Of a DNA stretch of 64,000 nucleotides, positions 29,824 through 40,992 are shown piece by piece. Below the pieces are notes generated by a model, which was given only the letters and a program-made list of their open reading frames with translations, did not search any database and had not been told where the DNA came from. Each line of letters begins with the position of its first letter. Position 1 is the first letter of the stretch. Where the stretch lies: positions 209,589 to 273,588 of the forward strand of contig NW_003314303.1 of assembly GCF_000143415.4 (NCBI RefSeq), read 5' to 3'. This stretch comes from Selaginella moellendorffii. Its lineage: Eukaryota > Streptophyta > Lycopodiopsida > Selaginellales > Selaginellaceae. Position numbers and translations under genes: made by a program.

Positions 29824-30393
29824 ATGGAGAGGAGCCGGCAGCAATCCATCCAGTTGGAATTGGTAGGGAAGATGGTTTCCAAGGAGCTGTCGCTCAAGTA
29901 CTCGGATCTCGCCGCCGCTCCAAGCGACGATCTCGCCCTCCACGCGCCATTCTGCTTCCACTTCGCCGCCTTCCAGTGCTACAGCCCCCAGACCGCGCTG
30001 TGGCTGCGGGACTTCGATCGCCGCAAGAGTGTGGACGCCGCCCCAAAGAGCAGTCCCTCCTCCTCCAGCAAGAGCTACATTTACTACTCCAGCAGCGGCG
30101 ATTTCTCCTCTCCCTCATCCGCCCCTCCCTCCTCGTCTCCATCCTCCAGGCTCGCGAGGCTCATCTCCAAGAAGAAGAAAGCGCGCGGCGGCAAGACGAA
30201 GAAGACGAAGTGGCCATGGCGCCTGTACGACAGTACGGCAATCTCCTTCAAGGGCAAGGTATGTACGGTCTCGCTATGGAGTGGCTAATTCTTTTTTGCT
30301 TATCAGGTATCTTGCAGGGCGTTTAGTTGCATGTCGCAAGAATTTCCAGTGCCGCCAATCCATTTGCCCAGGCATATCCCAGAGATGCTCTAA
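29824..30393 (+). CDS. Uncharacterised Ser/Lys-rich protein
   Basis: Two exons, 29824-30258 and 30307-30393, give 173 residues. The joined frame ends VSCRAFSCMSQEFPVPPIHLPRHIPEML; without splicing the frame would stop soon after GKVCTVSLWSG. The N-terminal 60 residues look conserved in style (LVGKMVSKELSLKYSDLAAA, PFCFHFAAFQCYSPQTALWL), followed by a Ser/Pro/Tyr-rich low-complexity stretch and a basic patch (SKKKKARGGKTKKTKWPW) that could be a nuclear signal. There is no signal peptide or membrane segment. I do not recognise a family. High-GC codon use matches neighbouring real genes, which is the main reason to call it a gene. Confidence 0.6.
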
Positions 30394-30663
30394 GTGAACA
30401 AATTGCAAAGGCAAAATAATTCTATGTTTTAAGATTTATAATGCATTTTAGCAACACTTCAACAAATTTCTCATAGTGTTTTGTTAGTTTCTTCCTTTTG
30501 CAAGTCTATCTATCTACTGCCCACTCGGTTGCAGATCCATGTAACATCATCAAGTTCTAAGCGAAGACAAGTCAGACTGCGTGGTCTCTATCTAAAAAAT
30601 GTTCTTTGACACTTTGCAAATAGATGGATAGATAAAATGGTTTCAAATAAATATGTAGAAAAA

Positions 30664-31096
30664 TCAGGAGAAAAGGGGCACTAAGACGAACTCTGCGATG
30701 CCAGTGTATTGCACCGTGAAAATCCAGCTGTTGGGATGGAACACGATCCGTCGCGAGGGAGTAAAGCCCAAACAGTGCCCAATCCAGTACATGTTATATG
30801 TGCTACAATACCACGCCTTGCCACCACCGTCATCCACAAACCCATCATCTTTCTCAAGGTGCTCACATCTCAAGCTCGTTACCACCGGGTGCCGGCTCAA
30901 GTGATCAAAGCCACTCTCTGCGAACTATCATGAAGAACATAAACTTGGAATAGATTCTCCCTGAGTCAAGATCGCTGACGCAACACCAGCGCGAAGCGTG
31001 GATCACAACATCCGGCTCCTCCACTATCCCCGTCGTTTCAGGTTTACCTAAACAACCTCTTGTAGAAATGGAGAGGCTTTTGAATCGCATGGCCAT
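30664..31096 (-). CDS. Possible small gene, weak support
   Basis: Two - strand pieces, 31096-31048 and 30917-30664, can be joined by a GTAAAC donor and TTCGCAG acceptor into 100 residues ending YTGIAEFVLVPLFS. The longer exon has balanced amino-acid use (EHLEKDDGFVDDGGGKAWY, NMYWIGHCLGFTPSRR). The supposed intron is also partly open, so the model is uncertain. No family is recognised. It could be a fragment of an older gene. Confidence 0.22.
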
Positions 31097-31876
31097 GCTT
31101 TTAAGTCCTGTGTGATATCATTCTCTCTGGATATCAACAACTAGGACACGTGTTTGACTGGCTTGTGGGAAGAAATTAAACGACAAAAATCTGGCCGATT
31201 TTGAGGATTTTGCAAAAGTGAATTGCCGTTCTTCATCTGTTTAATATTTGGCAGATTTCATAATGTTTATTAGAAGCCAAGTCTTCTCTATAAATCACTG
31301 GCATCTCAAGTTGTCTTTTGTGAAACTTATCATCGTAGCAGGCTCTACATTTTCTCATAGCAATTGGAGTTGTTGAGATTATAGAATTAACATGAAATTA
31401 ATTAATATAGAGAGAAATAAATTAAATGTATTAAAATTTATAAAATTTACTTTGAATTCAAATTCACGAGCCTCACACCAACATGGTTTATTCTATTGTA
31501 TTCTTGGACATAATGCTGGTATTAATCAAAATTTTGCACACGGAAACAGACCACAAGAATATTTTTTTTTAAAATCATAATTCTTAACTGCCTTTAGTCA
31601 AATTTGCTCTTAAGATCTGAAGAGGCCTGGAAATTCAAGACCCAACTAAAGGTTAGCCTAATGGGGAGTCATTTAGAGAGCAACAACGAGTAAAACTTTA
31701 TGAGTGATCTTTAGTTTAAAAAGCATCAATTTTTTCCTTAGAAGCTTGTTTAATGGCATAAAGAGTCTTTCACATGTTACTTATTCTTTTATGCATTAGA
31801 TAATTGTCCAAAATATTATCAGTTTTCATTTGGTTATGACGATGCATATGGCTGATTGAGCAAGGAGTCGAACAAC
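31097..31876. other. Intergenic, no gene
   Basis: AT-rich sequence with no domain-bearing frame. It lies between the weak small gene and the first copper-ATPase fragment. Confidence 0.5.
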
Positions 31877-32062
31877 AGTGACTAGCACGCCCGTCCTGGG
31901 ATGCTCTTCGACTTCACACAGGTAGGCAGCCGCTTGCTGTCCTTGCTCAGTTACGAGCTTTGTCTTACCCACCATTTGATTGTTGTGAGCTACAAACGAA
32001 TGATCAGGAACTGGAAGATGACATATACGAGCACAGTTTGTCCTTCGACAAAGCAGCTTGGT
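31877..32062 (-). pseudogene. Copper-ATPase (HMA5-type) fragment
   Basis: This matches 36297-36490 of the intact HMA5-type gene, including the end of exon 7, the following intron and the start of exon 8. The - strand frame still reads KTKLVTEQG and [14 protein letters not shown], but there are small deletions, and the rest of the gene is absent. Confidence 0.88.
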
Positions 32063-32997
32063 AAGATCTGTGGTCAAAAGCAGAAACTTGGAGCTCAAGT
32101 TTCTACTGGTGTAATTTGGATCAAAGTTTGGAAGTATATGTTCATAAAAGTTTAGTCTTCACAAAGGATGGTATCTCTTCGCTCACCGTTCTCAACGCCT
32201 CGAATCAGAACGAGGCTTGAAGATACCTCCGGAGATAAACTGTCGTTTTGATGCTCTTCCTTTCCTGATTACAAGTCAAGTACATATATGAATCACTTTT
32301 AAAACTGAATATCTGCCTGGTTCGATTCTAAACTTTTTCTCGATGATTTGTTTTACCAATCTTTGCTCAAAAGTGCTGCTCATTTGATGCCCTCAAGAAA
32401 AAATCCAGCGCTCGTCAATGGGTCAACTCAGGTTGACGTGTGAACTTTATCACAAAAGTGCTACATCTGAAGGTTTTACAAAACCTTGGATTCAAAGGTC
32501 GGATCATTGAATGCTCTGGCTGCTTGTAGTTTGATTTAATGCAAGACAAGTCTGATCCGATGTAGCCACATTATGAATTTGTGTGCTCAAGAATTGCTCG
32601 CAGTTCTCAATGCCTCAAATTGGATCTGGGCTTAGCCATTATGATGCTTTTCGTCGTAGTGATGAAGTTTTACAGCTACTCCTACATGTAGTTCCATCTA
32701 GTCTAGCACCCACTCCATTTAGCCTCACCTAGTTACACATGAATCAATCTTGGTGTTGAATCTTGTATGATATCATGATTTTTTTCCTGCTCTTTCATGA
32801 GATCTTCACTGAATCGATTCATGTGTTTGATTTGATGCCGAACAGGTTGTAGCAAGCAAGCAAGCAAGACTCGCGGACAGAAGATTCAACACTATGATGT
32901 AACTCAAGTTAAATAAAATGTAGTCAGATCCATAGTTACACATGCCGCAACGCGCTTCCTGTGGTGGCCCCATTCCGCCCTTGCTCGCACGCTGGCG

Positions 32998-34010
32998 CAT
33001 GCACTCCTTGATCCCGAGCTGGTTTTGGAAAGCTCGCGCTAGTTTTAGCGAGAGGCTTACCTTCTTGGCCACTGCTGTGGCAGTCGTCCAGTTATCTCCA
33101 GTCATCATGAGCGTCCTTATTCCCATTTGTTTGACGCCTTCCACGACGATGGCGGCTTCTCGTTTGAGGGGGTCTGACACTGCGAGTGACGGAGGTCGTG
33201 GCCAACGGTGACTAGCACGTCCGTCCTGGCACGCTCTTCGACTTCATGCAGGTAGTTGGCCGCTTGCTGTGATAACGGAATTCCTTGCTCGGTTACGAGC
33301 TTCGTGTTTCCCACCTGTTTGATTGTTGTGAGCTACAAACGAATGATTTGGAAGTGGAAGATACATACCAGCACAGACAATGCAGCTTCCGCTTTCAAAT
33401 CGGAGAATTTCTTTACCCAGCTGAAGTCCCGGGTTCTCGACAGAGGCTTTGGCGTCGAAGGAACCCCTCCAAGGACCAAATGGTGGTACGCATAGTCGAG
33501 AACTGCTCTCGCAAGCGGATGCTCGCTACCAGCCTGTGCAAAACCAGTGACGACTTTCATGAACTTCGAAAAGAAAAGAAACAAAGAAAGAGGAGTAGCA
33601 CTTCAGCAGCAGCAAATGCGAGCATCTCCCGACAGGGTCATTCCGTTCCGTTAAAGGCTTAGTTATCACAGACTGTCTACCATTTGTCAAGGTTCGACAC
33701 ACTGGTGTCGTTCTAATGCGTTGCCACCTTTGATTAAAATTCCGTTGAAACCTCCAACACCGCTACCATGATAGCAGTTACGGAGTAAACTATGCAGACG
33801 TAGTTCCAACAGTGACCCATATTGGCCGAGTCACAACGAAGCTAATGATACGCCCCGAGATAGAACTTTCTGCCAATGATAAATTGCACCGGAGTTACAA
33901 GGAGCCAGTTCATCCAGTCACCCATGAGAGAGAAAAGGCCCACAGTGGATGAGCAAAAGCCGATAAGCATCAGCTTGCTGGCTTCGAGGTCCATTCTCGG
34001 GTACAGGTCG
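32998..34010 (-). pseudogene. Larger decayed copy of the HMA5-type copper ATPase
   Basis: 32998-33770 is collinear with about 36070-36915 of the intact gene (exons 6-9 and their introns), and 33770-34010 matches about 37795-38000 (exon 3). The join skips the hinge, CPC and transmembrane exons between them. Readable pieces include [32 protein letters not shown] and [13 protein letters not shown]. Introns are kept, so the copy arose by DNA duplication. Frameshifts and the large internal deletion make it non-functional. It lies downstream of the intact gene in the same orientation. Confidence 0.92.
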
Positions 34011-34050
34011 ATCAACTGCGAGCCATGGCTTTGTTGGGCATATGGTGTTT

Positions 34051-34134
34051 CAGCTGCCTTGGTTCTTCAACGTAATTCTGTCGAACAAGCTTCAGCTGCC
34101 TTGGTTCTTGCACGTAATTCTGTCGAACAAGCTT
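34051..34134. repeat. 42-bp tandem duplication
   Basis: Two adjacent 42-bp units start with CAGCTGCCTTGGTTCTT (34051 and 34093) and end with CTGTCGAACAAGCTT. They differ at about two positions. They lie at the edge of the copper-ATPase pseudogene. Confidence 0.85.
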
Positions 34135-34565
34135 CCGCATACAGGTTGATCAGAGCGCTCTGAAGTACAACACTCGCAGAGACAGCCTGTGCATGAACAG
34201 CTCTACCTTTTGCTCCACGTCGCGCAGTGCAACGGGCAGATTCTTTGCTGCCCGCAACAGAGATGCGAATGTAGCCGCCGCAGCTCGTTTCAGCCTATAT
34301 CATGGTTTTCGTTGATAAATTGCTCAAACATAAAAAACAGTTTTGGTTTTCATCGCATCTTGTTATAAAATCTCAAATAATCACTGCATCTTGAGATCAT
34401 CGGCGATTCTGGAACAGAATCTATCTCAATATTGAGAAGAAATTTCCATTATCAATTTCAATGGGTGCTCCAGTTTATAATGAAGTAGATGGCGATTTGG
34501 AAATGGTTCCATTAAAAACTCACCAAATGAGCCTATAACAGTCGTCAGATCTGCCGATGGTCAAT

Positions 34566-34616
34566 AGCAGAAACTTGGATCTCAAGAAACGGTTTCTTGA
34601 GCTCCAAGTTTCTGCT
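34566..34616. repeat. Near-perfect 25-bp hairpin
   Basis: Arms 34566-34590 and 34592-34616 are complementary with one mismatch and a single-base loop. Related half-sites occur near 32078-32103 and 35049-35075. Confidence 0.9.
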
Positions 34617-34734
34617 GTTTTGTACATAAGGCGATGGATAAAATGGAGGCTGCTGTAATCTGTATGTTCATACAATATTCTGTGCCTTCTTCAGTCTTCA
34701 CAAAGCATGAAAGAGGGCAAATGATGAAGCATCT

Positions 34735-34820
34735 CTTCTCTCGCCGTTCTCAATGCCTCGAATTGGAACGAGGCTTGAAGATACCACGGGGGACAAACTG
34801 TCATTCTGATGCTCTCCTCT
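34735..34820. repeat. Dispersed local repeat of the HMA5 3' flank
   Basis: About 85 bp including GGAACGAGGCTTGAAGAT and ACAAACTGTCATT recurs, diverged, near 32171-32260 and 35220-35270. The copy nearest the intact gene is in its 3' flank, so each duplicated fragment appears to have carried its own flank. Confidence 0.75.
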
Positions 34821-35598
34821 CTTGATTACAAGTCTAGAACATATGAATCAATTTCAGAAGTGTGGTGGAATCTCTTTGCATGATACTATCTACGTGGTTC
34901 AATTCCTTTATTTGTTTTCCGAATCTTTGCTCAAACTGCTGCCCTCAAGCAGCAGGCAGATGATTCAGAGATGTGTTTGATTTAATGCAGGACAGGCCCA
35001 ATCCCATGTAGCCACAATTTGGGGCAGAAGATTCAACACTGTGCCTTGAGGGAAAATGGTTTCTTGAGTTCCAAGTTTTTGCTGTTGTGTGCAAAACCTA
35101 GGATTTAATGAATGTATGAGCTCATGGATCATCGAATGCGCTTGTATTCGGTGCTGATTTGATTAGAGATTCATCTGTATATGTGCTCAATAGAAGGAAC
35201 GAAGCAAATGATGAATCATCTCTTCCCCGGATCGGAACGAGGCTTGAAGATGGACAAACTGTCATTGCCATTGTCATTGTGTGTTGGATGGTGATCGATC
35301 TTTGTCTCTGTTGCAAGCTTTTACTCCATGATTTCTTTTTCATGCTCATTGGATGAGATCTTTACTAAATGATTCTACAGTGCATCAACTTGATGCCTTG
35401 CCACGAACATAAAGACAAATTCGCGGAGAAGAGTAAATCTTCTTTACCTTTCTCCTATCGAAATCGACTCTGATCTAAGAAAATAGTCAAGCATGAGGAG
35501 GCAAGTGAGCACCGGTAAGCGACCACTTGGAGATGACAAGAACGCGATCAATGTCGAAACTCACAAAACATCTCATGTACAAAATATATAGTTACACA
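34821..35598. other. 3' flank of the HMA5-type gene
   Basis: No gene recognised. It contains diverged copies of the local repeats described at 34566 and 34735; the region from 31.8 to 35.6 kb is a patchwork of duplicated HMA5 fragments and flanks. Confidence 0.6.
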
Positions 35599-38500
35599 TT
35601 ATTGCCTGCTTCTGTGTTGTGGTTGGAAGTCGAGAATCTCCGTCAACCTGGGCCTCCTGTAGAGCCTCAGTAGCAACGAGCAGCCGATAACGCTAACCGA
35701 GGACATGGCCATGGCGGCACCGGCCATCCAGGGCGGCAGGCTTATCGAGAAGAAAGGATAGAGCACACCAGCAGCAACGGGGATGGCCACCACGTTGTAT
35801 CCCATCGCAAACACGTAGTTTAGCCGGATCCTGGCGAAGGTCTTGCGCGACAAGTCGATCGCCGTGATCACGTCCTCGAGGTTGCTCCTCATGAGCACGT
35901 AATCGGCGGCTTCGATGGCGATGTCGGTCCCGGCACCAATCGCCATTCCCACGTCCGCTGCTGCCAGCGCGGGAGAATCGTTGATGCCGTCGCCCACCAT
36001 GGCTACCACGGTACCGTCGGACTGGAGCGACTTTACCACCTCGGCCTTGCCGCCGGGGAGAACTTCTCCCATGCACTCCTTGATCCCGACCTGGTTTTGG
36101 AAAGCTCCGAGTTAGCTATAGCGAGAGAGGACGGGGGGCGAGAGGCTTACCTCCTTGGACACTGCTCGGGCAGTCGTCCAGTTATCTCCAGTCACCATGA
36201 GCGTTCTTATTCCCATTTGGTTGAGGCCTTCCACGACGATAGCGGCTTCTCGTTTGAGCGGGTCTGACACTGCGAGGATTCCACGGAGATCGTGGCCAAC
36301 GGTGACTAGCACGCCCGTCCTGGCACGCTCTTCGACTTCACGCAGGTAGTTGGCCGCTTGCTGCGGGATGGGGATTCCTTGCTCGGTTACGAGCTTCGTG
36401 TTTCCCACCTGTTTGATTGTTGTGAGCTACAAAACGATCTGAAAGTGAAGATGACATACCAGCACAATTTGTCCTTCGACAATGCAGCTTACGCCTTGGC
36501 CTGGTAGAGCTTTGAAATCGGAGCATTTCTTTACCCAGCTGAAGTCCCGGGTTCTCGACGGAGATTTTGGCGTCGAGGGAACCCCTCCAAATACCAAATG
36601 GTGGTACGCATAGTCGAGAACTGCTCTCGCAAGCGGATGCTCGCTACCAGCCTGAGCAAAACCAATGAAGACTTTCATGACCTTAGAAACAAATAATGAG
36701 GAGAACAAACCTCAGCAGCAGCAGCAAATGCCAACATCTCTGACAAGGTCATTCCGTTGAAGGCCTTTGCAGTTGTCACAGACGGTCTACCATTAGTCAA
36801 GGTGCCCGTCTTATCAAAAACGACACATTGGATCTGGTGTGCTCGTTCTAGTGCGTCGCCGCCTTTGATCAAAATTCCGTTGGAAGCTCCAACACCAGTT
36901 GCTACCATGACAGCAGTTGGTGTGGCGAGTCCCAAAGCGCAGGGACACGCGATCACCAGCACAGCAATCCCGAACATAAGTGCAAAAACAAAATGATTTG
37001 TACCATCCGGCATCCAAGAATCTGGATATAATTCAAGCACTCCCGCCAGGTACCTAGCAAAACACAGAAATTTTGCATGAGCTTGTAGAGGCGCTAGTTA
37101 CCGAGGGAAAACAAAAAGACTTACCAGCAAATCCAAGTAGATAATGCTAGCACAACCACAACAGGAACAAATATGCTTGACACCTTTACAGATGAAAAAC
37201 CCGTCAGCACTCACTACAAAGAGAGGGAAACACGACTTACGTAGTCTGCGAATTTTTGAATCGGAGCTTTGCACATTTGTGCATTCTCCACAAGGTTGAC
37301 AATTTTAGCCAGCGCAGCGTCTCTTCCGACCTTCACTGCTTCGATGTAAAGAAGCCCGTTCACGTTGATGGTACCTCCAATGACATTGTCGCCAACGGAT
37401 TTGTCAACCAGTGCAGCCTCTCCTGTGATCATGCCTTCGTTGACGTGACTTGAGCCCTCCACAACGAAGCCGTCAGCTGGAATCTTAGAACCGGGCACAA
37501 CCTTGAGCCTGTCTCCTTTCTGTATCAGCTGGGCATCAATCTCCGTTTCCTTCTCTACAGTGATATGCTCAAGGTTTAGAATGCATGGCTATTGAACGAA
37601 CCTGAGTTACCTGAGTCAGCAGTGACCAACATAGCAGTAGTCGGTGCGAGCTCAAGCAGCTTTCCAATCGCCTCGGATGTCTTCCCTTTGGCGAGAACTT
37701 CCAAATACTTTCCAAGCAATACGAAGGTAAAGAGCATAGTCGTCGTCTCGAAGTACGTCCTTCCATGAAAGCCCGTAAAAGCACCGTAAAAGATAGCACC
37801 TACGGAATAGACGTACGCAGACGTCGTTCCAAGCGTAACTAGAACGTCCATATTGGCCGAGCCACTACGAAGCGAATGATACGCCCCGAGATAGAACTTC
37901 TTGCCAATGATAAACTGCACCGGAGTTACAAGGAGCCACTTCATCCAGTCACCCATGAGAAAAGGTCCACAGTGAATGAGCAACAGCCGATAAGCAAACG
38001 GAACGTGTGGACAAACCACCGTGATGAAGAAAACTGGAATCTGAAAGGAAAAAAAAGAAACATGAGTTTGACGAGTGAAAACAACAAGTACAACTCACAC
38101 TGAAGGCCAAGCTCGCGATAAAAAGCCGTAACGCCGAAGATACTTCTTTGCTTTTATCCGGAGAATAAGACGTATAAGGATTCGGGAGCACGACTTTATA
38201 CCTCCCAGCCCCGGCATTCTCGATACCGTGAACGATGTCTCTGAGCTTCAGCACTTCCGGGTCATACATAACTACAGCCCTTTCCAGCAACACGTCCAGC
38301 GTGAAATCCCTGACGCCTTTGAGCTTGGAAAGAAGCTCCCCAACCTGCGTTCCATCGTCCTCAAACATCCCACCTATGGTGAGAATCACCTTGTCCCGTT
38401 CCTCACTCTCAATGAGCTCTGCCTCGAACCCTGCATCTTCGATCGTCTCAATGATTTGCCTTCTCTGCACAGCCTTGGGATCAAACTCCACCTCTCCCAT

Positions 38501-39270
38501 CTCGGTCGCCAGCGCCACAGCAACGCGCTTTACACCTGGAAGCTTCGCCAAAACGCCTTCCACGGAGTTGACGCATGCTGTGCATGTCATGCCACCAACC
38601 TTGAACTTTTCAGTGGTTGTCAGTTTGCTTGGCGGAGCAGCGTTGCCATTACCAACCAGGTCGATCATGAAAGTTCTTGACAGAATTTCGGCATCAAAGC
38701 CAGCGTCCTCGATGGCCTCTTTGATTGCATCCTCCTGCAAAGCACAAACAGGCGTGAGGAGAACTTTCGCCGGAACCAAAGCACTACTAAACTCTTCCAC
38801 AATCGTTTCTCTAGATTTCTGCTCTTGCTCTTTTCTCACAAATCAAGCAAAGGTCTATCCTGTAAAAAAAAAAACAAAGTACCTGCAAGAAGATCTATCC
38901 TATGCAAGTCAAGTACCAAAATTACTACGAGTGAGGACTCACATACCTTGCACGTCCTGGGATCGAATTTCACATCCGCCTTGTTCTGCAAGAGCGCCAC
39001 CGTCGCGGAAGAAACGCCGTCGATCCTCAGCACCGCCTTCTCCACAGACGTCGAGCAAGCCGTGCAAGTCATCCCTCCAATCGCGACCTCCAATCGACAC
39101 AGCGCCGGCGCGCCGCTCTTCCCATTCTCATTCCCGTCCTCCAAGAAAGAAGAACTCGTCAGCAGCGGCTCTTTCTCCAGCGCCGCCTCATCCAACACAA
39201 GCCGAGCCTGCGCCTCAAGATCCTCCAGCTCCAGCTCCTTCCTGATCGCCCCTCCTCTATGCGGCGCCAT
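35599..39270 (-). CDS. HMA5: HMA5-type P1B copper-transporting ATPase
   Basis: Nine exons: 39270-38947, 38734-38099, 38040-37611, 37554-37241, 37183-37125, 37053-36711, 36651-36460, 36408-36151, 36090-35599, joining to 1015 residues. Two N-terminal metal-binding domains carry GGMTCTAC (about residues 65-72 and 155-162); a third, degenerate one reads [10 protein letters not shown], as is usual in plant HMA5/RAN1 proteins. The ATPase core has MITGEAA, the transmembrane CPC motif [12 protein letters not shown] (C624-P-C626), phosphorylated Asp in DKTGTLT (D668), [18 protein letters not shown] and GDGINDSPA. It moves Cu(I) out of the cytosol using ATP. HMA5 rather than RAN1 is inferred from overall similarity. 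Everything needed for activity is intact. Fragments of the gene lie downstream. Confidence 0.95.
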
Positions 39271-39687
39271 ACCCCAATTTGCGAAATCCTGCCCCTACAG
39301 ATCCCGGATAGGAGAGATCGATCTAGAAATCCTCGAAATCCGAAACCCCGGCGGCCGCGAGCGAGGGATTGAGCGAGGAGGCCCTGTGGAGCGAAATTTG
39401 CTGCAGGGCGGCCATTGCTAGAGCGTGGCGAGGGCGCCGAGGAAGAAAGACTGGAACAACTAGCGTGACCTAAAATCCGATGTGGGGATCTTCTTCCCTG
39501 TGCGTGACCCCGCGTCACGATTCCATGTAGTACAAGCGCTTGCAGTACAACAAGAAAATACTTGTTTAAAAAGACCACGCATTTTTCTCTCTCTCTAGTC
39601 AACGTTGTGTTAGAAAAAAGTGCGTAAAAATGGCATTCTAGAAAGGTGGGCAGGTAAAAATGGTAAAGTGAGAGAGCACAACACTTT
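39271..39687. other. Intergenic region between HMA5-type and MADS genes
   Basis: 417 bp upstream of the copper ATPase and downstream of the MADS gene, both on the - strand. It should contain the ATPase promoter. No gene or clear element is recognised. Confidence 0.5.
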
Positions 39688-40770
39688 TTACTCGGCCGTG
39701 ACGGTGGTGGTGGTGGAAGACGACGCGGCAGTGGTGGTGGCGGCGATGGCGGCCGCGGCGGCGGCGCTGACCGGGTCATCGGTGGTCCAATGCTTGTCAA
39801 AGTCCATGTCGTCCAGTGTGTTGAACTGGAATGGCCCGTCAAACATCAAATTGCTCATGGGCGCGGAGGCCCCTGGAACTCCCCCGCCACCCCGAGAGCT
39901 TAGATCTCCTCCATAGCCACCGTTGTTAGCGGCGGCGGCGTTAGCGGCGCTGGCACTCATCATCGAAACACCACCATAGCCATTGTCAAAGCTGGGGTTT
40001 CCGGCGTTGCCACCATGGGGTCCTCCCGGGAATCCACAGCCCATGTTAAAGTCCGTGTAGTGAGAAGCGAGCTGGTCAATTTGGTGAAGCTGCTGATGGT
40101 GGTGGTGGTGGTGAGGAGGAGGAGCGCTGCCACCGCCACCTTCGTACTTGGATGGCTCGACGAACTTGGTGGCGGCGGTGGTGGCGATGGAAGACTTGCT
40201 TGAGTTGGATATGGAGTCCTCGTCTCCGGGGCCTATCAAATCCTTCTGCCCAGCTGCAAGAAGCGGAGGATTCACAGTGCTGGTGTAGATCTGGCTGTTG
40301 TTGTTGTTGGTAGTCATATTGCAGTTACCATTGTTGTAAACGGGCAATCCTCCTTCCATACCGCCATTACCACAGCCCACCATTCCTTGTCCATACAAGA
40401 TGCCCCCACCGGGCAAATTGAGGTCCAGGAGCCCTCCGCCACCCTGGGCCTGAGCCACGACGCCGCTGTTCATCTCGGGGTGGAGCATCCGCTGGATCGC
40501 CATGAGCTGGTAAGTCTGGTACGAGTGCATGGCGTACTTGGTGATGATGTCCTTGAAATCGATCGCATTGCCACCCAAGTTGCCGCTGTTGCCCGTGAAC
40601 CCGGCCTCGTGAACTTTACCATCGCAGATGACGATCACACCCACCTCGGCATTGCACAGCGTCGCGAGCTGCTCGGCCTTGCCGCGGAGTCCCTTCAGCC
40701 GCTTCTTGAACGTTTCCCTCCTCGACTTGTCATTCCGGATGAATTCAATGGGAAGTTTTCGCCTTCCCAT
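39688..40770 (-). CDS. MADS-box transcription factor, type I-like
   Basis: Single exon, 360 residues. The MADS domain starts at the first residue (MGRRKLPIEFIRNDKSRRET, then FKKRLKGLRGKAEQLATLC and AEVGVIVICDGKV). The spacing and FKKRLKGL wording resemble type I (M-gamma, AGL80-like) proteins, and no K domain is present. The intronless structure also fits type I. The C-terminal two-thirds is low complexity: Gly/Asn/Met-rich, a His/Gln run (HHHHHHQQLHQ), then poly-Ala and Thr/Ser near the end. It should bind CArG-like DNA as a dimer. The frame extends 45 codons upstream, but the ATG at 40770 is chosen because MGRRK is the usual MADS start. Target genes are unknown. Confidence 0.88.
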   Translation of the reverse strand: MGRRKLPIEFIRNDKSRRETFKKRLKGLRGKAEQLATLCNAEVGVIVICDGKVHEAGFTGNSGNLGGNAIDFKDIITKYAMHSYQTYQLMAIQRMLHPEMNSGVVAQAQGGGGLLDLNLPGGGILYGQGMVGCGNGGMEGGLPVYNNGNCNMTTNNNNSQIYTSTVNPPLLAAGQKDLIGPGDEDSISNSSKSSIATTAATKFVEPSKYEGGGGSAPPPHHHHHHQQLHQIDQLASHYTDFNMGCGFPGGPHGGNAGNPSFDNGYGGVSMMSASAANAAAANNGGYGGDLSSRGGGGVPGASAPMSNLMFDGPFQFNTLDDMDFDKHWTTDDPVSAAAAAAIAATTTAASSSTTTTVTAE

Positions 40771-40971
40771 TGACGCTTCACGCCATGAGACGCGCGAGAT
40801 TGTGAGAAATGCGAAAGAGGGCTTTTCAAACTGGACGGCATTGTCTAGTTGTAGCGGCACGTAAACCGCAAATAGCTCCCCATGGCATCCATCAAAAATG
40901 GCCACAATGCGCTAATTATACGCCCCAAATAAGTGTGTCACTTATCCTTTAAGATAAACTTCAAGTCTAAG

Positions 40972-40990
40972 CCCTAAATTGAATTTAGGG
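40972..40990. repeat. 9-bp perfect palindrome of telomere-like CCCTAAA
   Basis: CCCTAAATT, G, AATTTAGGG lies 2 bp past the stop codon of the P450 pseudogene. It could act as a small hairpin or telo-box; both strands carry the motif. Confidence 0.7.
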
Positions 40991-40992
40991 TT

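Noticed and set aside
38235-39245. 336-codon + strand frame
   Set aside because: Antisense to HMA5 exons 1-2 and across an intron; Ser/Pro-rich translation with no domain.
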